64,000 bases of DNA from Cellulophaga sp. RHA19 (GTDB lineage Bacteria; Bacteroidota; Bacteroidia; Flavobacteriales; Flavobacteriaceae), in contig NZ_PHUL01000001.1 of NCBI RefSeq assembly GCF_002813425.1, positions 2,859,001 to 2,923,000 on the forward strand, read 5' to 3'. The position numbers and the translations under genes are program-made. The notes below the pieces were generated by a model, which saw nothing but the letters and a program-made list of their open reading frames with translations, had not been told where the DNA came from and did no database searches. This document shows positions 8,769 through 17,712 of this stretch, in pieces (position 1 is the stretch's first letter; each line of letters opens with the position of its first letter).

Positions 8769-9650
8769 TTGATTGATATTCATTTTATTGTAAATCCTAT
8801 AGCAGGTTCTGGTAATAATATTTTTACTACAGAGTATCTGCAATCATATTTTAATGCGGAATTATATATTGTAAAAATTAAAGTATCAGAATATAAAGGG
8901 CATCCTTTAATTTTAGCGCAAAAGTCTATATCGCAAAGAGCTAATATAATTGTTGCGTGTGGAGGTGATGGTACAATAAATGAAGTAGCTACTAAATTGG
9001 TAGGGACTAATATCATCTTTGGTATTGTTCCTTTAGGCTCAGGTAATGGTTTAGCTTCAAATTTAAAAATACCATTTTCTATAAAAAATGCTCTGTTAAA
9101 AATTAAAATTAAAAACGTAGAGAAAATTGATATTGGCCTAATTAATAGTAAACCATTTTTTAGTAATATGGGAATAGGTTTTGATGCTGAAGTTATTAAA
9201 GATTATGAAAAATTTGAAAGAAGAAATTTTTATAGTTATTTAATATCTAGTATAAAAACATTAAGAAGATTTAAAAAGAATACAAAAAAAGTAATTTTAT
9301 TAGATAAAGGTAAAAAACTAATAAATCCGTTTATGGTTTTTATTTCCAATACAAATCAAATGGGATATGGTATTAGCTTAACTCCTAAAGCTTTATTAAA
9401 CGACGGAAAGCTAGATGTTGTAGTTATTCCAGAAATATCTAAAAGAAAAATTATTTTATTAGGATTATTAATGTTGCTAAAAAAAACACACCTTTTTAAG
9501 CCTTTAGAATATTATCAGTCTAATTCTATAGTTGTTAGAAACTTAAGTAAAAAACCTTTAGACAGTCAAATTGATGGTGAGTATACTAAGCAAATGAATG
9601 ATATGTTAAATATTGAAATATTAGAACAGTCATTATCTGTCATTGTGTAG
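8769..9650 (+). CDS. Diacylglycerol kinase-family lipid kinase (YegS/DagK type)
   Basis: Cytoplasmic or peripheral-membrane lipid kinase of 293 residues. It begins with the family N-terminus IHFIVNPIAGSG and has the nucleotide-binding GGDGTINEV motif (about residues 65-73), followed by PLGSGNGLA and a C-terminal beta-sandwich ending in QIDGEY, all as in the DAGK_cat/YegS group. The predicted reaction is ATP-dependent phosphorylation of diacylglycerol or a related lipid. The only sensible start is TTG 8769, because the conserved N-terminus begins there. The gene follows promoter P5 and precedes the LtaS-like gene; recycling the diacylglycerol left when a head group is transferred from a phospholipid would be a coherent job. 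That link is inferred from context. Confidence 0.85.
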   Translation: MIDIHFIVNPIAGSGNNIFTTEYLQSYFNAELYIVKIKVSEYKGHPLILAQKSISQRANIIVACGGDGTINEVATKLVGTNIIFGIVPLGSGNGLASNLKIPFSIKNALLKIKIKNVEKIDIGLINSKPFFSNMGIGFDAEVIKDYEKFERRNFYSYLISSIKTLRRFKKNTKKVILLDKGKKLINPFMVFISNTNQMGYGISLTPKALLNDGKLDVVVIPEISKRKIILLGLLMLLKKTHLFKPLEYYQSNSIVVRNLSKKPLDSQIDGEYTKQMNDMLNIEILEQSLSVIV

Positions 9651-9680
9651 AAATTAAATCCTCCTTTTACAATAAACTAG

Positions 9681-9715
9681 CTTAAGATTATCTTTAGAAT
9701 TGAACAATACTTTTA
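9681..9715 (+). promoter_or_regulatory. Promoter P6: 11-bp direct-repeat box plus -7 element, LtaS-like operon
   Basis: CTTAAG at 9681 and CTTTAG at 9692 (11 bp apart), then TACTTTTA at 9708, 16 nt after the proximal half-site. Transcription would start near 9722, supporting ATG 9742 as the first start codon of the operon. Confidence 0.75.
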
Positions 9716-9741
9716 ACACTTAAATAATTTAATTGTTGAGT

Positions 9742-11694
9742 ATGGAGGTGTTTAATAAATTTTTATCTAAAGTTAAATTTACAAAACCTATTGTAACTTT
9801 TTTTTTAATTGGATTAGCTATTACAACTTTGAGTAGAGTTTTTATTCTAATCTTTTTCTGGGAGAGAGTTTCAAGCTCAGAAAACTTTTGGTTGTTATTT
9901 CCAATTGGAATTAGAATGGATGTTATATTATTAAGTTATATCTCTATTTTACCTACATTTTTAATTGTCTTTTTACCTAACGTAGCTTTAAAATTTATAA
10001 AACCATTTTTCAGGTATTTTTTAGGTATAATGTTAGTTCTGTTCCTATTTATGGAAATAGTTACACCTACATTTTTATTACAGTATGATACTCGACCAAA
10101 TAGACTTTTTATAGAATATTTAATATACCCTAAAGAGGTGTCTAATATGTTATTAAAAGGTTTTGGTTTACAGATATTACTTTGTGTTTCATTACTTGTT
10201 TTAGGTTCTATATTTATATTTAAAAAAAGTAAAAACTGGTTTTCTTTAGATTTTAGTACTCAGTATAAATGGAAAATTTTTCTTTTTCCTTTACTAGCTT
10301 TTTTATTATTCTGGGGAGCTAGATCGTCATTAACATCTTTAAGACCAATAAACCCTAGCAGCGCTATTTTTTCGCCAGATCAATTTACCAATAGTCTCGC
10401 AATGAGTTCTTTATATACTGTTTCATTTGCTGTTTACTCTTTAAGAGATGAAGTAAATAGTAATAAGATGTATGGAAAAATGGATGAGAAAGAAGCCATA
10501 GAAAGAGTCCAGAAATATATGACAACAAATGGGGCTTCTAGTTTTACTAACAAGGATATTCCTTTATTACATCAGCAAATTAGTACTCATAAAACTGATA
10601 AACCATATAATTTGGTGATTTTTCTACAAGAAAGTTTGGGAGCAGAGTATGTTGGTTATATGGGAGGTTTGCCATTAACTCCAAATTTAGATAAACTTTC
10701 AAAAGAAGGTTTAGCTTTTACTAATTTGTATAGTACTGGAACAAGAAGTGTGAGAGGTATAGAGGCAGTTGTATCTGGTTTTTTACCAACTCCTAGTAGA
10801 AGTGTTGTTAAGTTAGGTAAGTCACAACAAGGTTTTTTCACTTTGGCAGATGTGCTTGGTAAAAAAGGATATGAAACTAGTTTTATATATGGGGGGCTTG
10901 CTAATTTTGATAATATGGCAAGTTTTTTTAATGGTAATGGATTTAAGAATATTGTAGACGAGAACGATTTTGATAAAAATGAGTATGCTTTTAAGGGGGT
11001 ATGGGGAGTCTCTGATGAAGACCTCGTAAAAAAAGCAAATTCTCTATATAAATCTTACGGAGATAAACCATTCTTTTCATTAATGTTTTCATCTTCAAAT
11101 CACGAGCCATTTGAGTTTCCTGATGATAGAATTGAATTGTTTGATAAAAAGAAAAATACTGTAAATAACGCTATTAAATATGCAGATTATGCGATAGGTA
11201 AATTTTTTGAAGCTGCTAAAAAGGAAGCTTATTATAATAATACTGTTTTTATCGTGATTGCTGATCATAACACAAGAACTTACGGTAAAAACTTAATACC
11301 CGTAAATAAGTTTCATATTCCTGCATTAATTATAGCTCCAGGAATAGAAGGAGGAGTTAATTATGATAAACTATGTAGTCAAATAGACATTCCTCCAACC
11401 TTATTAGATCTTACAGGGTTAACTGTTGAAACCCCAATGCCTGGTAGAAATATTTTTGAATTAGATTCACTTACTCCTGGTAGAGCAATGATGCAATTTT
11501 ATACTACAAATGCATTTAGGGTAGGTAATGATTTAGTTGTGCTACAGCCTAATAAACCAGCAGTTCAGTTTCAATTATTAAATGACACCGTTTTTATAGA
11601 AAAACCATTAGATAAGGAGTTAGCAAAAGATGCTCTAGGTCATATAGTTTCTGCTTCTAATATGTATAAAAATGGTACGTATAAAATTGAATAA
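9742..11694 (+). CDS. LTA synthase/sulfatase-family membrane transferase
   Basis: Inner-membrane enzyme of about 650 residues. Five hydrophobic segments fill roughly the first 220 residues; the rest is an alkaline-phosphatase-fold extracytoplasmic domain. Visible active-site elements are LVIFLQES (metal-binding Glu, about 294), STGTRSVRG (catalytic Thr about 334), FSSSNHEPF and IVIADHNTR (metal-binding His/Asp). This is the LtaS/OpgB-like layout: a phospholipid head group (phosphoglycerol or phosphoethanolamine) is moved to an envelope acceptor. Gram-negative cells have no lipoteichoic acid, so the acceptor may be lipid A, a glycan or a lipoprotein; unknown. ATG 9742 is preferred over the in-frame TTG 9733 because it is preceded by a more natural leader from promoter P6. 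First gene of a three-gene operon with PAP2 and HD proteins. Confidence 0.85.
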   Translation: MEVFNKFLSKVKFTKPIVTFFLIGLAITTLSRVFILIFFWERVSSSENFWLLFPIGIRMDVILLSYISILPTFLIVFLPNVALKFIKPFFRYFLGIMLVLFLFMEIVTPTFLLQYDTRPNRLFIEYLIYPKEVSNMLLKGFGLQILLCVSLLVLGSIFIFKKSKNWFSLDFSTQYKWKIFLFPLLAFLLFWGARSSLTSLRPINPSSAIFSPDQFTNSLAMSSLYTVSFAVYSLRDEVNSNKMYGKMDEKEAIERVQKYMTTNGASSFTNKDIPLLHQQISTHKTDKPYNLVIFLQESLGAEYVGYMGGLPLTPNLDKLSKEGLAFTNLYSTGTRSVRGIEAVVSGFLPTPSRSVVKLGKSQQGFFTLADVLGKKGYETSFIYGGLANFDNMASFFNGNGFKNIVDENDFDKNEYAFKGVWGVSDEDLVKKANSLYKSYGDKPFFSLMFSSSNHEPFEFPDDRIELFDKKKNTVNNAIKYADYAIGKFFEAAKKEAYYNNTVFIVIADHNTRTYGKNLIPVNKFHIPALIIAPGIEGGVNYDKLCSQIDIPPTLLDLTGLTVETPMPGRNIFELDSLTPGRAMMQFYTTNAFRVGNDLVVLQPNKPAVQFQLLNDTVFIEKPLDKELAKDALGHIVSASNMYKNGTYKIE

Positions 11695-11723
11695 TCAAAT
11701 ATAAATCAAGAAATTTTATTAAA

Positions 11724-12263
11724 ATGAAATTACTATTAAGTACAGTTTTAATCATACTACTTTTATCTTCTCAACTCGTTAGCTCTCAAAAATCAGATAT
11801 CGAGAAGGCGGGTGATATAGGTTTATTACTGGTTCCAGTATCAGCTTTGTCTTTAACACTATTAAAAGAAGATAAAAAAGGAGCTTGGCAATTTACAAAA
11901 GGGTTTATTTTAAATAAAGCTCTAACATACAGTTTAAAAGTAAGTATTAAAAAACCTAGACCAGATAATAGTAACACTAAAGCTTTTCCATCAGGACATA
12001 CCTCTACAACATTTCAAGGAGCATCTTTTATTCATATGCGATATGGTTTTAAATATAGCATATTACCATACGCAATAGCTGGATTTACTGCATTTAGTAG
12101 AATAGATGCTAATAAACATGATGGTTGGGATATACTAGCTGGTGCAGTAGTTGGGATCGGCAGTACATATTTATTTACAACACCATATCAAAAAAAACAC
12201 TTAGAGCTTGTGTACAATAGTTATGAAGGGTCTCATTTATTAGGGTTAAAATATAAATTTTAA
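11724..12263 (+). CDS. PAP2-family membrane phosphatase
   Basis: Exported or membrane-bound phosphatase of 179 residues. An N-terminal signal-like helix is followed by the three PAP2 motifs: KKPRPDNS (about residue 72), FPSGHTSTT (about 88-96) and SRIDANKHDGWD (about 127-138), all with the canonical Lys/Arg, Ser-Gly-His and Arg/His/Asp residues. Substrates of this family are lipid phosphates, undecaprenyl pyrophosphate or lipid A phosphates. The protein ends in a Tyr/Phe-rich segment (LLGLKYKF) that looks like a beta-strand of an outer-membrane protein, an odd feature for this family. It sits 29 nt after the LtaS-like gene with no promoter of its own visible and is therefore probably co-transcribed from P6. 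Confidence 0.85.
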   Translation: MKLLLSTVLIILLLSSQLVSSQKSDIEKAGDIGLLLVPVSALSLTLLKEDKKGAWQFTKGFILNKALTYSLKVSIKKPRPDNSNTKAFPSGHTSTTFQGASFIHMRYGFKYSILPYAIAGFTAFSRIDANKHDGWDILAGAVVGIGSTYLFTTPYQKKHLELVYNSYEGSHLLGLKYKF

Positions 12264-12274
12264 AAATAATAGTT

Positions 12275-12877
12275 TTGAGTAATATAGTAGATAAAACTAA
12301 GGAATATTGTCTAAAAATAATAAGAGAAAGTAATTGTAAATACTTAGCTTTTCATAATGAAGAACACACGCTGGATGTATTAAGGAATGTAAGAATAATA
12401 GGGGAGTACGAGAAAATTTCTGAACGAGATATGGAAATTTTAAAAATAGCTGCACTATTCCATGATACAGGTTTTTCTTTAGATTATAGTTGTCACGAAG
12501 AATCTAGCGTTATTTTAGCTAATAATTTTTTAAAACAGAATAATTACAAAAGTGATAAGTTACAAACTGTTATAAGCTTAATATTGGCTACAAAAATGCC
12601 GCAAAATCCAATGTGCGAAATAGAAAAGATTCTGTGTGACTCAGATTTATTTCATTTAGCGAGTGATAACTTCATCGTTAAAAATAAATTACTAAGAACA
12701 GAATGGGAAAATCAAATTAATTTAAAATTTGAAGACCTAGATTGGTTAAATTTAAACATAGAATTTCTACAAAATCATAAATACAAGTCAAATTTTGGCT
12801 GTATTAAATTGGAAAAAGATAAATTAAAGAACATCGTTTTATTGGAGAAAGAAATTAAGCCAAAGTACTCTAATTGA
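12275..12877 (+). CDS. HD-domain phosphohydrolase
   Basis: Cytoplasmic protein of 200 residues with an HD metal-dependent phosphohydrolase domain: FHNEEHTLDV (about residues 26-35) supplies the first His, AALFHDTGF (about 66-74) the HD pair, and CHEESS and CDSDLF further His/Asp ligands. This resembles the small HD proteins that cleave nucleotides or cyclic nucleotides. Substrate unknown. Start is TTG 12275, since no ATG precedes the conserved N-terminus. It lies 11 nt after the PAP2 gene and is the last gene of the P6 operon. Codon use looks as AT-rich as its neighbours. Confidence 0.7.
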   Translation: MSNIVDKTKEYCLKIIRESNCKYLAFHNEEHTLDVLRNVRIIGEYEKISERDMEILKIAALFHDTGFSLDYSCHEESSVILANNFLKQNNYKSDKLQTVISLILATKMPQNPMCEIEKILCDSDLFHLASDNFIVKNKLLRTEWENQINLKFEDLDWLNLNIEFLQNHKYKSNFGCIKLEKDKLKNIVLLEKEIKPKYSN

Positions 12878-13183
<306 letters not shown>

Positions 13184-14530
13184 TTATTTAGTTAAGTTTA
13201 GTGTTTCTACTATGTGTTTGCCTACATTTTGGCCTTGTACAACACCATTGTCTATTGCAGCCCTGTAATGTATACCACCATATAATCTGCTAACTGCAGC
13301 TTCTTTAGCAGCATTATTAAAAGAACTAAATTTACGTACTGGTAAACCATATGGAGTTTCAGTATCATCAGAAAAACTAAAGTTATCTCCAAATAACTGA
13401 GTTAAAATGGTTGCAGATGCGCCAGATACTACAGAATGTCCGCTTGTGTACTCCGGAAAAGGCGGCGTTTGTAATAATGGTGTCCATTCTTTATCTATAG
13501 TATTGTTAATTAGAGTTTCGGGTCTAATTAAGTTGCTACGGTATTTCTCATCCCAACAACTAATAAAAGCATCAAAAATACCTATAGATGTTATTGTATT
13601 TGCGTGTACAGCAGCTGTAAAGTCTAGCTTTTGCTGTTTGCACGCTATTTTTGTTATTCCTATCCAATGTGCACCTGGAGTAATTTTTTTTGTGGCAATC
13701 ATTAAATGGCCTTTGCTAGTAGATACATACGGATTACAGTCCCAAAACTTTGCAATTTCTACTTCTTCAGACGTATCTCCGTTTTTACGTATCTCGTTAG
13801 TAACTGTATATACTTCTTGTAATTCTTTATAAAATGTACTTTCTGGATCCATAGAAAACTCTGGGTGCCTAATTGGTTTAAATTGCGAAGCAGAATCTAA
13901 AACCATTGGTCTTATTTTATTCCAATGTGGCTCTATACCATCCATATACGCAGGTGGTGTTGGTTGCCATCTGCCAGGATTATCTGTAGTAACCTCATAC
14001 CCTGCAAAAGATCTGGTTTCTTTATAATTGTCTTTGTGTAACCAGTCTTTTACGCGGTTAGCAACTTTTAAACCATAAGCCTTAGACACCGTAAACTCTG
14101 TTGTATTGGTCTTTTCCCAACTTGTAAAAAGGCTATCTGCATACGTAGTTATAATATTATCTTTAAAAATAAGCTCTTTACTAACATCTATATATGCCAC
14201 AAGCGCAGCAACCTCTAAATTAACATCTTTAGTTGCTTTTGGTATAGGCTGTAAACTTTTAATTTTTGTAGTTAAAGAGCTGTATTTGGTATTGTTCTGC
14301 GTTATAATCTCGTAAGCAGCAACATTTGGGTACATATATATTCTACTAGCCACAGGTGGCGAAAATATATCATGAATCATAGTTTCTGTAATTTTATCTA
14401 CAGCACTAAAGTACACATCTACAGGTACTTTTATAGGTTGCTCCTTGTTTTTACATGATTGTAAAACAGCGAATACTACTAACAATACAAGGACTAAACC
14501 TTTGCTTTTTTTATTTAAAATCTTCTGCAT
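13184..14530 (-). CDS. Vanadium-dependent haloperoxidase-family lipoprotein
   Basis: Exported lipoprotein of about 448 residues; the signal peptide from MQKILNKK ends in LQSC. The C-terminal half has the vanadate-binding residues of vanadium haloperoxidases: KYRSNLIRP (about residue 333, Lys and Arg), EYTSGHSVVSG (Ser-Gly-His about 365) and SRLYGGIHYRAAID (Arg about 413, His about 420). These enzymes use H2O2 to oxidise iodide, bromide or chloride; marine flavobacterial members include iodoperoxidases. The same fold is shared with PAP2 phosphatases, so halide use must be tested. A longer start at 14548 exists, but 14530 gives the more usual short signal peptide. The gene overlaps the end of glpK-glpD by 20 nt and is thus the last gene of the galactosyl-glycerol operon. 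Confidence 0.85.
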   Translation of the reverse strand: MQKILNKKSKGLVLVLLVVFAVLQSCKNKEQPIKVPVDVYFSAVDKITETMIHDIFSPPVASRIYMYPNVAAYEIITQNNTKYSSLTTKIKSLQPIPKATKDVNLEVAALVAYIDVSKELIFKDNIITTYADSLFTSWEKTNTTEFTVSKAYGLKVANRVKDWLHKDNYKETRSFAGYEVTTDNPGRWQPTPPAYMDGIEPHWNKIRPMVLDSASQFKPIRHPEFSMDPESTFYKELQEVYTVTNEIRKNGDTSEEVEIAKFWDCNPYVSTSKGHLMIATKKITPGAHWIGITKIACKQQKLDFTAAVHANTITSIGIFDAFISCWDEKYRSNLIRPETLINNTIDKEWTPLLQTPPFPEYTSGHSVVSGASATILTQLFGDNFSFSDDTETPYGLPVRKFSSFNNAAKEAAVSRLYGGIHYRAAIDNGVVQGQNVGKHIVETLNLTK

Positions 14531-17500
14531 AATATGTTTCAGCATCATTTAACAACAATTGCATTTTTTCTTTCTCTAAAATTACTCTTTTATCATCCCA
14601 ATCTAAATAGTTTACAAAGTCTTTAACAACAATGTCCATAAACGTAGAAATACTAGAAATGTTAAAGTACAAACGCCCTGTTCTGCGTACAAAAAAGTCT
14701 GCAAGACTATTGGTCATTTCATAATTTACACAATACCAAAGTTCTGCTCTTATTAGGTTTTCTAAGGCATTACCAGTTCTAAAAAAGCTTATTTTCTCTA
14801 AAATTGCAGAAGCTTTTTTGCCGTATGTTGTGCATAAATACCAAGCGTAATAACTGTCTTCTATTCCTATTTCTAGTAGTTCGTTTTCTAATTCCTTTTG
14901 GTAGGCCACAACCTCATTGGCAGAAGTCATTGTTGGGGTTACCAATGCGATATCTTCTGTAATAGATTTTTTTAAATGCTTCTTTTTCTTTTCAGGAATG
15001 GTTTTTAAAACTGTATCTATAACACGCTGCGCCATTTTTCTGTATCCAGTTAATTTTCCGCCAGCAATAGAAACTAAGCCACTTTTAGAAACAAAAATTT
15101 CATCTTTTCTAGACAATTCAGACGGGTCTTTTTCTTCTTCGTGAATAAGTGGTCTTAAACCTGCCCAGTTAGACTCTATATCGTTTAAAGTTAAATTTAC
15201 ATCTGGAAATGTGTGGTTTGTAGCCTTTAGTAAATACTCAGCATCTTCTTCTGTAGCCACTACCCTTTCTAAATTCCCCGCATAATTGGTGTCTGTTGTA
15301 CCAACATAAGTAGATCTACCACGCGGAATGGCAAAAATCATACGGCCATCTTCTACGTCAAAATAAACAGACTGTTTAATAGGTAATTTTTCGTGCGGAA
15401 AAACAATATGTACACCTTTGGTTAAGTGTAAATGTTTGTTGTTCATAGACGCATCCTTTTTACGTAAAGTATCTACCCAAGGGCCAGCAGCAGAAACATA
15501 ATTACGTGCTGTAATATTTAGTCTTTTTCCTGTGTTTTTATCAATACAATTTAGGCTTTCAATTTTTTGCTCGCTATCATAAACAAAAGATTCCATTTCG
15601 CAATAATTTACAATAGTAGCGCCAAATTCGGTTGCTTTTTTAAGTATTTCTATGGTTAGTCTGGCATCATCAGTTCTGTATTCTGCATAATATCCGCTAC
15701 CTAAAACAACTGCATCATCTAATAAAGGTTCTTTATCTAAAGTTTCCTTTTTATCTAACATTCTCCTACGGTCATCACCACCAACATTTGCTAGCATATC
15801 ATACACTTTTAGGCCAACAGACGTCATCATTTTACCATATGTACCACCCTCTATAAGTGGTAAAAGCATTTTTTCTGGTACAACTAAATGTGGTGCTAAT
15901 TTATGTACAATAGCACGCTCAGAGCCAGATTCCCTTACCAAACCAATTTCTAATTGTTTTAGGTAACGTAAACCACCGTGTATTAATTTAGTAGACTTAT
16001 TACTGGTACCCGAAGCAAAATCGTTTTTCTCTACCAAGCACACATTTAAACCTCTAGACGATGCATCTAAAGCAATACCTGCACCTGTTACTCCGCCTCC
16101 AATAACTATCAAATCGAACTTTTTAGAAACTATTTTTTTTAACTGTTTAGGTCTGTCTAAAATAGAAAAACGTAAAGGCTTATTTTTTGGTTTAACTTTG
16201 GCAATACTCTTTGTTTTTTCTACCGCTTTTTGCCATCCTTTGTACTTTTTGTTTCGTACTTTAGATTTCATCTCTGGTTTAAAAACAGTATCAATTTCTC
16301 TTATTTCAGAAATGTTATCCTTATTCCAAAAATTAGCTTTTATACCAGCCAATAATGCAGCACCAAAAGCAGTAACCTCAATCATTTTTGGTCGGTCTAC
16401 TTCTACATTTAAAATATCAGACTGAAACTGCATTAGATAGTTATTGGCACTAGCGCCACCATCTACTTTTAGTGTTATAATTTCTTTTTTGCTATCTTCA
16501 ATCATAGCATCAATAACGTCCTTAGTTTGGTAAGCTAAAGCATCTACGGTGGCTTTTATAAGTTCTTTTTTACCTGTATCTAACGTCATCCCATAAATAC
16601 TACCCTTTGCATTGGCATCCCAATACGGAGCTCCTAAACCAGCAAAAGCAGGTACAACATACACACTTTTTAAAGGCGGAATACTGTTGCAAATTTCTTC
16701 GGTATCAGCAGCATTATCTATAAGCTCTAGTCTGTCTCTTAACCATTGTATAGATGCGCCACCCACAAAAATACTACCTTCTAAAGCGTATTTTATAGGT
16801 TCAGAATCTAGGCTACACGTTAATGTAGTTAATAATCCTTTGGTAGAAACCACTTGTTTTTTACCAATATTAAGCAACATAAAACATCCTGTACCATAAG
16901 TGTTTTTTGCAATACCAGATTTAAAACCTCCTTGTCCAAATAATGATGCTTGTTGGTCACCGGCAACACCATAAATAGGAATTTTTGTTCCTTTATATTC
17001 CACATTTCCAAAGTCCGACGATGATTTTTGCACCGTTGGCAGCATACTTTTAGGAATTTCTAATGCATTAAGCAACGTATCATCCCACTTTAAATTTTTA
17101 ATATCATACACAAGTGTGCGCGATGCGTTTGTATGATCTGTAAGGTGTTTTTCTCCGTTAGTAAATTTAAAAATTAACCAACTGTCTATAGTTCCAAAAC
17201 AGAGTTCTCCCCTATTTGCTTTTTCTTTTGCACCTTCTACGTTATCTAAAATCCATTTTACTTTGGTAGCAGAAAAATAAGAATCTATAACCAAGCCCGT
17301 GTGTTCTCTTACATATGAAGTATACCCTTTGTGTTTAAGATCTTCACAAATAGGCGTTGTACGCTTGTCTAGCCAAACAATAGCGTTGTATATAGGTTCT
17401 CCTGTATTTCTGTCCCAAACAACGGTAGTTTCTCTTTGGTTGGTAATACCTATAGATGCTATTTCTTCAGGAGAAATTCCAGATTCTTCAATTACCTTAT

Positions 17501-17681
17501 AAAACGTACTTAATTGATCTTTATAAATTTCTACAGGATCATGTTCTACCCAACCAGATTGTGGATAATGCTGTGTCAATTCTTTCTGAGAAATGGCTTT
17601 TATACCACCTTTTTGATCAAAAATGATTGTTCTAGTGCTTGTAGTCCCTTGGTCAAATGCTATTACATATTTTTTTTCCAT
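14511..17681 (-). CDS. glpK-glpD: Fused glycerol kinase / glycerol-3-phosphate dehydrogenase
   Basis: One uninterrupted frame of 1056 residues encodes two enzymes. Residues 1 to about 485 are a complete FGGY glycerol kinase (DQGTTSTRTIIFD, INGAIVWLDKRT-like NAIVWLDKRT, GVAGDQQASLFGQ, KVDGGASANN). A basic linker of about 40 residues leads into a complete FAD-dependent glycerol-3-phosphate dehydrogenase (about 525-1056) with VIGGGVTGAG for FAD, SNKSTKLIHGGLRYL, and SIAGGKLTGYRKMA. Together they convert glycerol to glycerol 3-phosphate and then to dihydroxyacetone phosphate, with electrons passed to quinone. These are normally separate proteins; the fusion would channel the intermediate. It lies 31 nt after the symporter gene and overlaps the haloperoxidase gene. 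No stop or frameshift is seen at the junction, so it is not an obvious assembly artefact. Confidence 0.95.
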   Translation of the reverse strand: MEKKYVIAFDQGTTSTRTIIFDQKGGIKAISQKELTQHYPQSGWVEHDPVEIYKDQLSTFYKVIEESGISPEEIASIGITNQRETTVVWDRNTGEPIYNAIVWLDKRTTPICEDLKHKGYTSYVREHTGLVIDSYFSATKVKWILDNVEGAKEKANRGELCFGTIDSWLIFKFTNGEKHLTDHTNASRTLVYDIKNLKWDDTLLNALEIPKSMLPTVQKSSSDFGNVEYKGTKIPIYGVAGDQQASLFGQGGFKSGIAKNTYGTGCFMLLNIGKKQVVSTKGLLTTLTCSLDSEPIKYALEGSIFVGGASIQWLRDRLELIDNAADTEEICNSIPPLKSVYVVPAFAGLGAPYWDANAKGSIYGMTLDTGKKELIKATVDALAYQTKDVIDAMIEDSKKEIITLKVDGGASANNYLMQFQSDILNVEVDRPKMIEVTAFGAALLAGIKANFWNKDNISEIREIDTVFKPEMKSKVRNKKYKGWQKAVEKTKSIAKVKPKNKPLRFSILDRPKQLKKIVSKKFDLIVIGGGVTGAGIALDASSRGLNVCLVEKNDFASGTSNKSTKLIHGGLRYLKQLEIGLVRESGSERAIVHKLAPHLVVPEKMLLPLIEGGTYGKMMTSVGLKVYDMLANVGGDDRRRMLDKKETLDKEPLLDDAVVLGSGYYAEYRTDDARLTIEILKKATEFGATIVNYCEMESFVYDSEQKIESLNCIDKNTGKRLNITARNYVSAAGPWVDTLRKKDASMNNKHLHLTKGVHIVFPHEKLPIKQSVYFDVEDGRMIFAIPRGRSTYVGTTDTNYAGNLERVVATEEDAEYLLKATNHTFPDVNLTLNDIESNWAGLRPLIHEEEKDPSELSRKDEIFVSKSGLVSIAGGKLTGYRKMAQRVIDTVLKTIPEKKKKHLKKSITEDIALVTPTMTSANEVVAYQKELENELLEIGIEDSYYAWYLCTTYGKKASAILEKISFFRTGNALENLIRAELWYCVNYEMTNSLADFFVRRTGRLYFNISSISTFMDIVVKDFVNYLDWDDKRVILEKEKMQLLLNDAETYYAEDFK

Positions 17682-17712
17682 TCTCTATAAAATCTGATTG
17701 TTACTGCGTTGC

